Assembly (NCBI GenBank): GCA_037440125.1
Contig: JBBIUU010000147.1
Coordinates: 1-5,922, forward strand
From: JAKAJA01 sp037440125
GTDB lineage: Bacteria > Acidobacteriota > UBA4820 > DSQY01
Reading direction: 5' to 3'
DNA length: 5,922 nucleotides
Positions 4,968-5,922 of the stretch are shown one piece after another (position 1 is the first letter of the stretch; every line of letters begins with the position of its first letter). A program made the translations under genes and the position numbers. The notes beneath the pieces were generated by a model. It made no database searches. It saw nothing but the letters and a program-made list of their open reading frames with translations, and was not told the DNA's origin.

Positions 4968-5922
4968 ATGACAGCGTTCCGTCGTGTTGCGGGCGCGGCC
5001 CTCGCGGCCGCTCTCATGTTCGGTGTGTCGGCGTGGGCCGTCGACCGGGCGAGCGTTCCCGAAAAGTACACCTGGAACCAGCAGGACCTCTACGCCACGA
5101 AAGACGCCTGGCAGGCGGACCGTGACGCCGTGTCGAAGCGCATCCCCGAGATGGCGGCCTTCAAGGGGCACCTCGGCGACTCGGCGGAGGAGCTCCTCAA
5201 GGCCCTGCAGACCTCCGACGACATCGACAAGCAGCTCTCCCGCGTGTACCTCTACGCCTCCATGAGCGTGGACGTGGACACGCGCAACACGGACGCCCAG
5301 GCCATGCGCCAGTCGGTCGAGAAGATCGCCACGGACCTGAGCACGGCCTCCTCCTTCATGGAGCCCGAGATCCTCACCATCGACCTGGCCAAGATCGAGG
5401 CCTTCTACGCCGCCGAGCCGGGCCTCAAGCCCTACAAGCCTGTGCTCGACAACATTCTCCGCACCAAGGCGCACACCCTGAGCCCCGCGGAGGAGAAGAT
5501 CGTGGCCCGGATGAGCTCCATGGGCTCCGCGCCGAGCGCCGTCTACACCATCTTCACGAACGCCGAGATGCCCTACCCCGAAGTGACCCTCTCCACCGGC
5601 GAGAAAGTACGGCTCGACGCCGCGGCCTACACCAAATACCGCGCCTCCACGAACCGCGAGGACCGGGAGAAGGTCTTCAAGGCCTTCTGGGGCGACTACG
5701 CGGACTTCAAGCGCACCTTCGGCACGACCATGTACTCCAAGGTCAAGAACCACATGGCGATCAAGGACGTGCGGAACTACGACTCCTGCCTCGCCATGGC
5801 CCTGGACAACTACAACATCCCCGTGGCCGTCTACAAGCAGCTCATCGCGGACGTCCACACGAACCTCCCCACGCTCCAGCGCTACCTCAAGCTCCGCCAG
5901 CGCATGATGGGCGTGGACCAGC
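4968..5922 (+). CDS. pepF: Exported oligoendopeptidase F, M3 family (N-terminal 318 residues; cut by window edge)
   Basis: A zinc metallopeptidase of the M3B oligoendopeptidase F family, which hydrolyses short oligopeptides. Only the N-terminal half is present; PepF proteins are usually about 600 residues, and the HExxH zinc motif would lie beyond the window. Recognisable features are YTWNQQDLYAT (34-44), the conserved start of the family; a helical N-terminal domain with many charged residues; and RTKAHTLSPAEEKIVA, the usual R-K-HTLS-EEE-I signature. VTLSTGEKVRL and REDREKVFKAFWGDY follow, also in the family pattern. Unusually, the protein opens with a clear signal peptide, MTAFRRVAGAALAAALMFGVSAWA, with likely cleavage after Ala24 (Ala-Trp-Ala). 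It is thus predicted to be periplasmic or secreted, whereas studied PepF enzymes are cytoplasmic. The ATG follows AGGAAGGGGG (4953-4962) at 5 nt, and a consensus -10 box lies upstream. No frameshift is seen in the part present. Confidence 0.93.
   Translation, partial: MTAFRRVAGAALAAALMFGVSAWAVDRASVPEKYTWNQQDLYATKDAWQADRDAVSKRIPEMAAFKGHLGDSAEELLKALQTSDDIDKQLSRVYLYASMSVDVDTRNTDAQAMRQSVEKIATDLSTASSFMEPEILTIDLAKIEAFYAAEPGLKPYKPVLDNILRTKAHTLSPAEEKIVARMSSMGSAPSAVYTIFTNAEMPYPEVTLSTGEKVRLDAAAYTKYRASTNREDREKVFKAFWGDYADFKRTFGTTMYSKVKNHMAIKDVRNYDSCLAMALDNYNIPVAVYKQLIADVHTNLPTLQRYLKLRQRMMGVDQ

Noticed and set aside
4812..5858. A 348-codon minus-strand frame opposite pepF
   Set aside because: Its sequence is the Val/Gly/His/Arg-rich shadow of the plus-strand oligoendopeptidase F, which is recognised by motif and has a promoter and Shine-Dalgarno.

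Overview
The window is uniformly G+C-rich, with G/C-dominated third codon positions, and is densely packed with chromosomal genes. It holds eight protein genes, two of them cut by the window edges. I see no RNA gene, CRISPR array, integrase, transposase or phage gene. The mix points to a Gram-negative-type bacterium: a signal-peptide-bearing oligoendopeptidase F, an exported alkaline-phosphatase-superfamily enzyme, a DUF4870 protein and a PFD/PFN-type multipass membrane protein. Acidobacteriota (Holophagae or Thermoanaerobaculia-like) is my best guess and Myxococcota an alternative. This is an inference from protein style, not from a marker gene.

Layout, left to right. (1) 1-590, minus strand: a glutathione S-transferase missing its C-terminus. 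(2) 591-692: a divergent intergenic region with a perfect short inverted repeat. (3) 693-1148, plus strand: a small DUF4870 (Tic20-like) membrane protein, ending at a strong bidirectional hairpin terminator (1149-1176) shared with a convergent gene. (4) 1200-1805, minus strand: an exported protein of unknown function. (5) 3656 to 1896, minus strand: a tight three-gene operon of multipass membrane protein, glutaredoxin (TTG start) and OsmC-family peroxide reductase. Gaps are 9 and 12 nt, and each downstream Shine-Dalgarno overlaps the preceding stop codon. (6) 3657-3760: a divergent promoter region. (7) 3761-4723, plus strand: an exported phosphodiesterase/phosphatase of the type I phosphodiesterase family. 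(8) 4724-4967: a 244-nt intergenic region with a REP/REPIN-like pair of inverted repeats, then a consensus TATAAT -10 box. (9) 4968-5922, plus strand: an exported M3-family oligoendopeptidase F, running off the right edge before its zinc site.

Functionally, three genes (GST, glutaredoxin, OsmC) belong to thiol and peroxide metabolism, and two of them are co-transcribed behind a membrane protein. Three genes encode exported proteins. I find no convincing new defence or mobile system. The points most worth a second look are the REPIN-like element, an odd hydrophobic insertion in the glutaredoxin, the exported form of a normally cytosolic peptidase, and the unrecognised exported protein.
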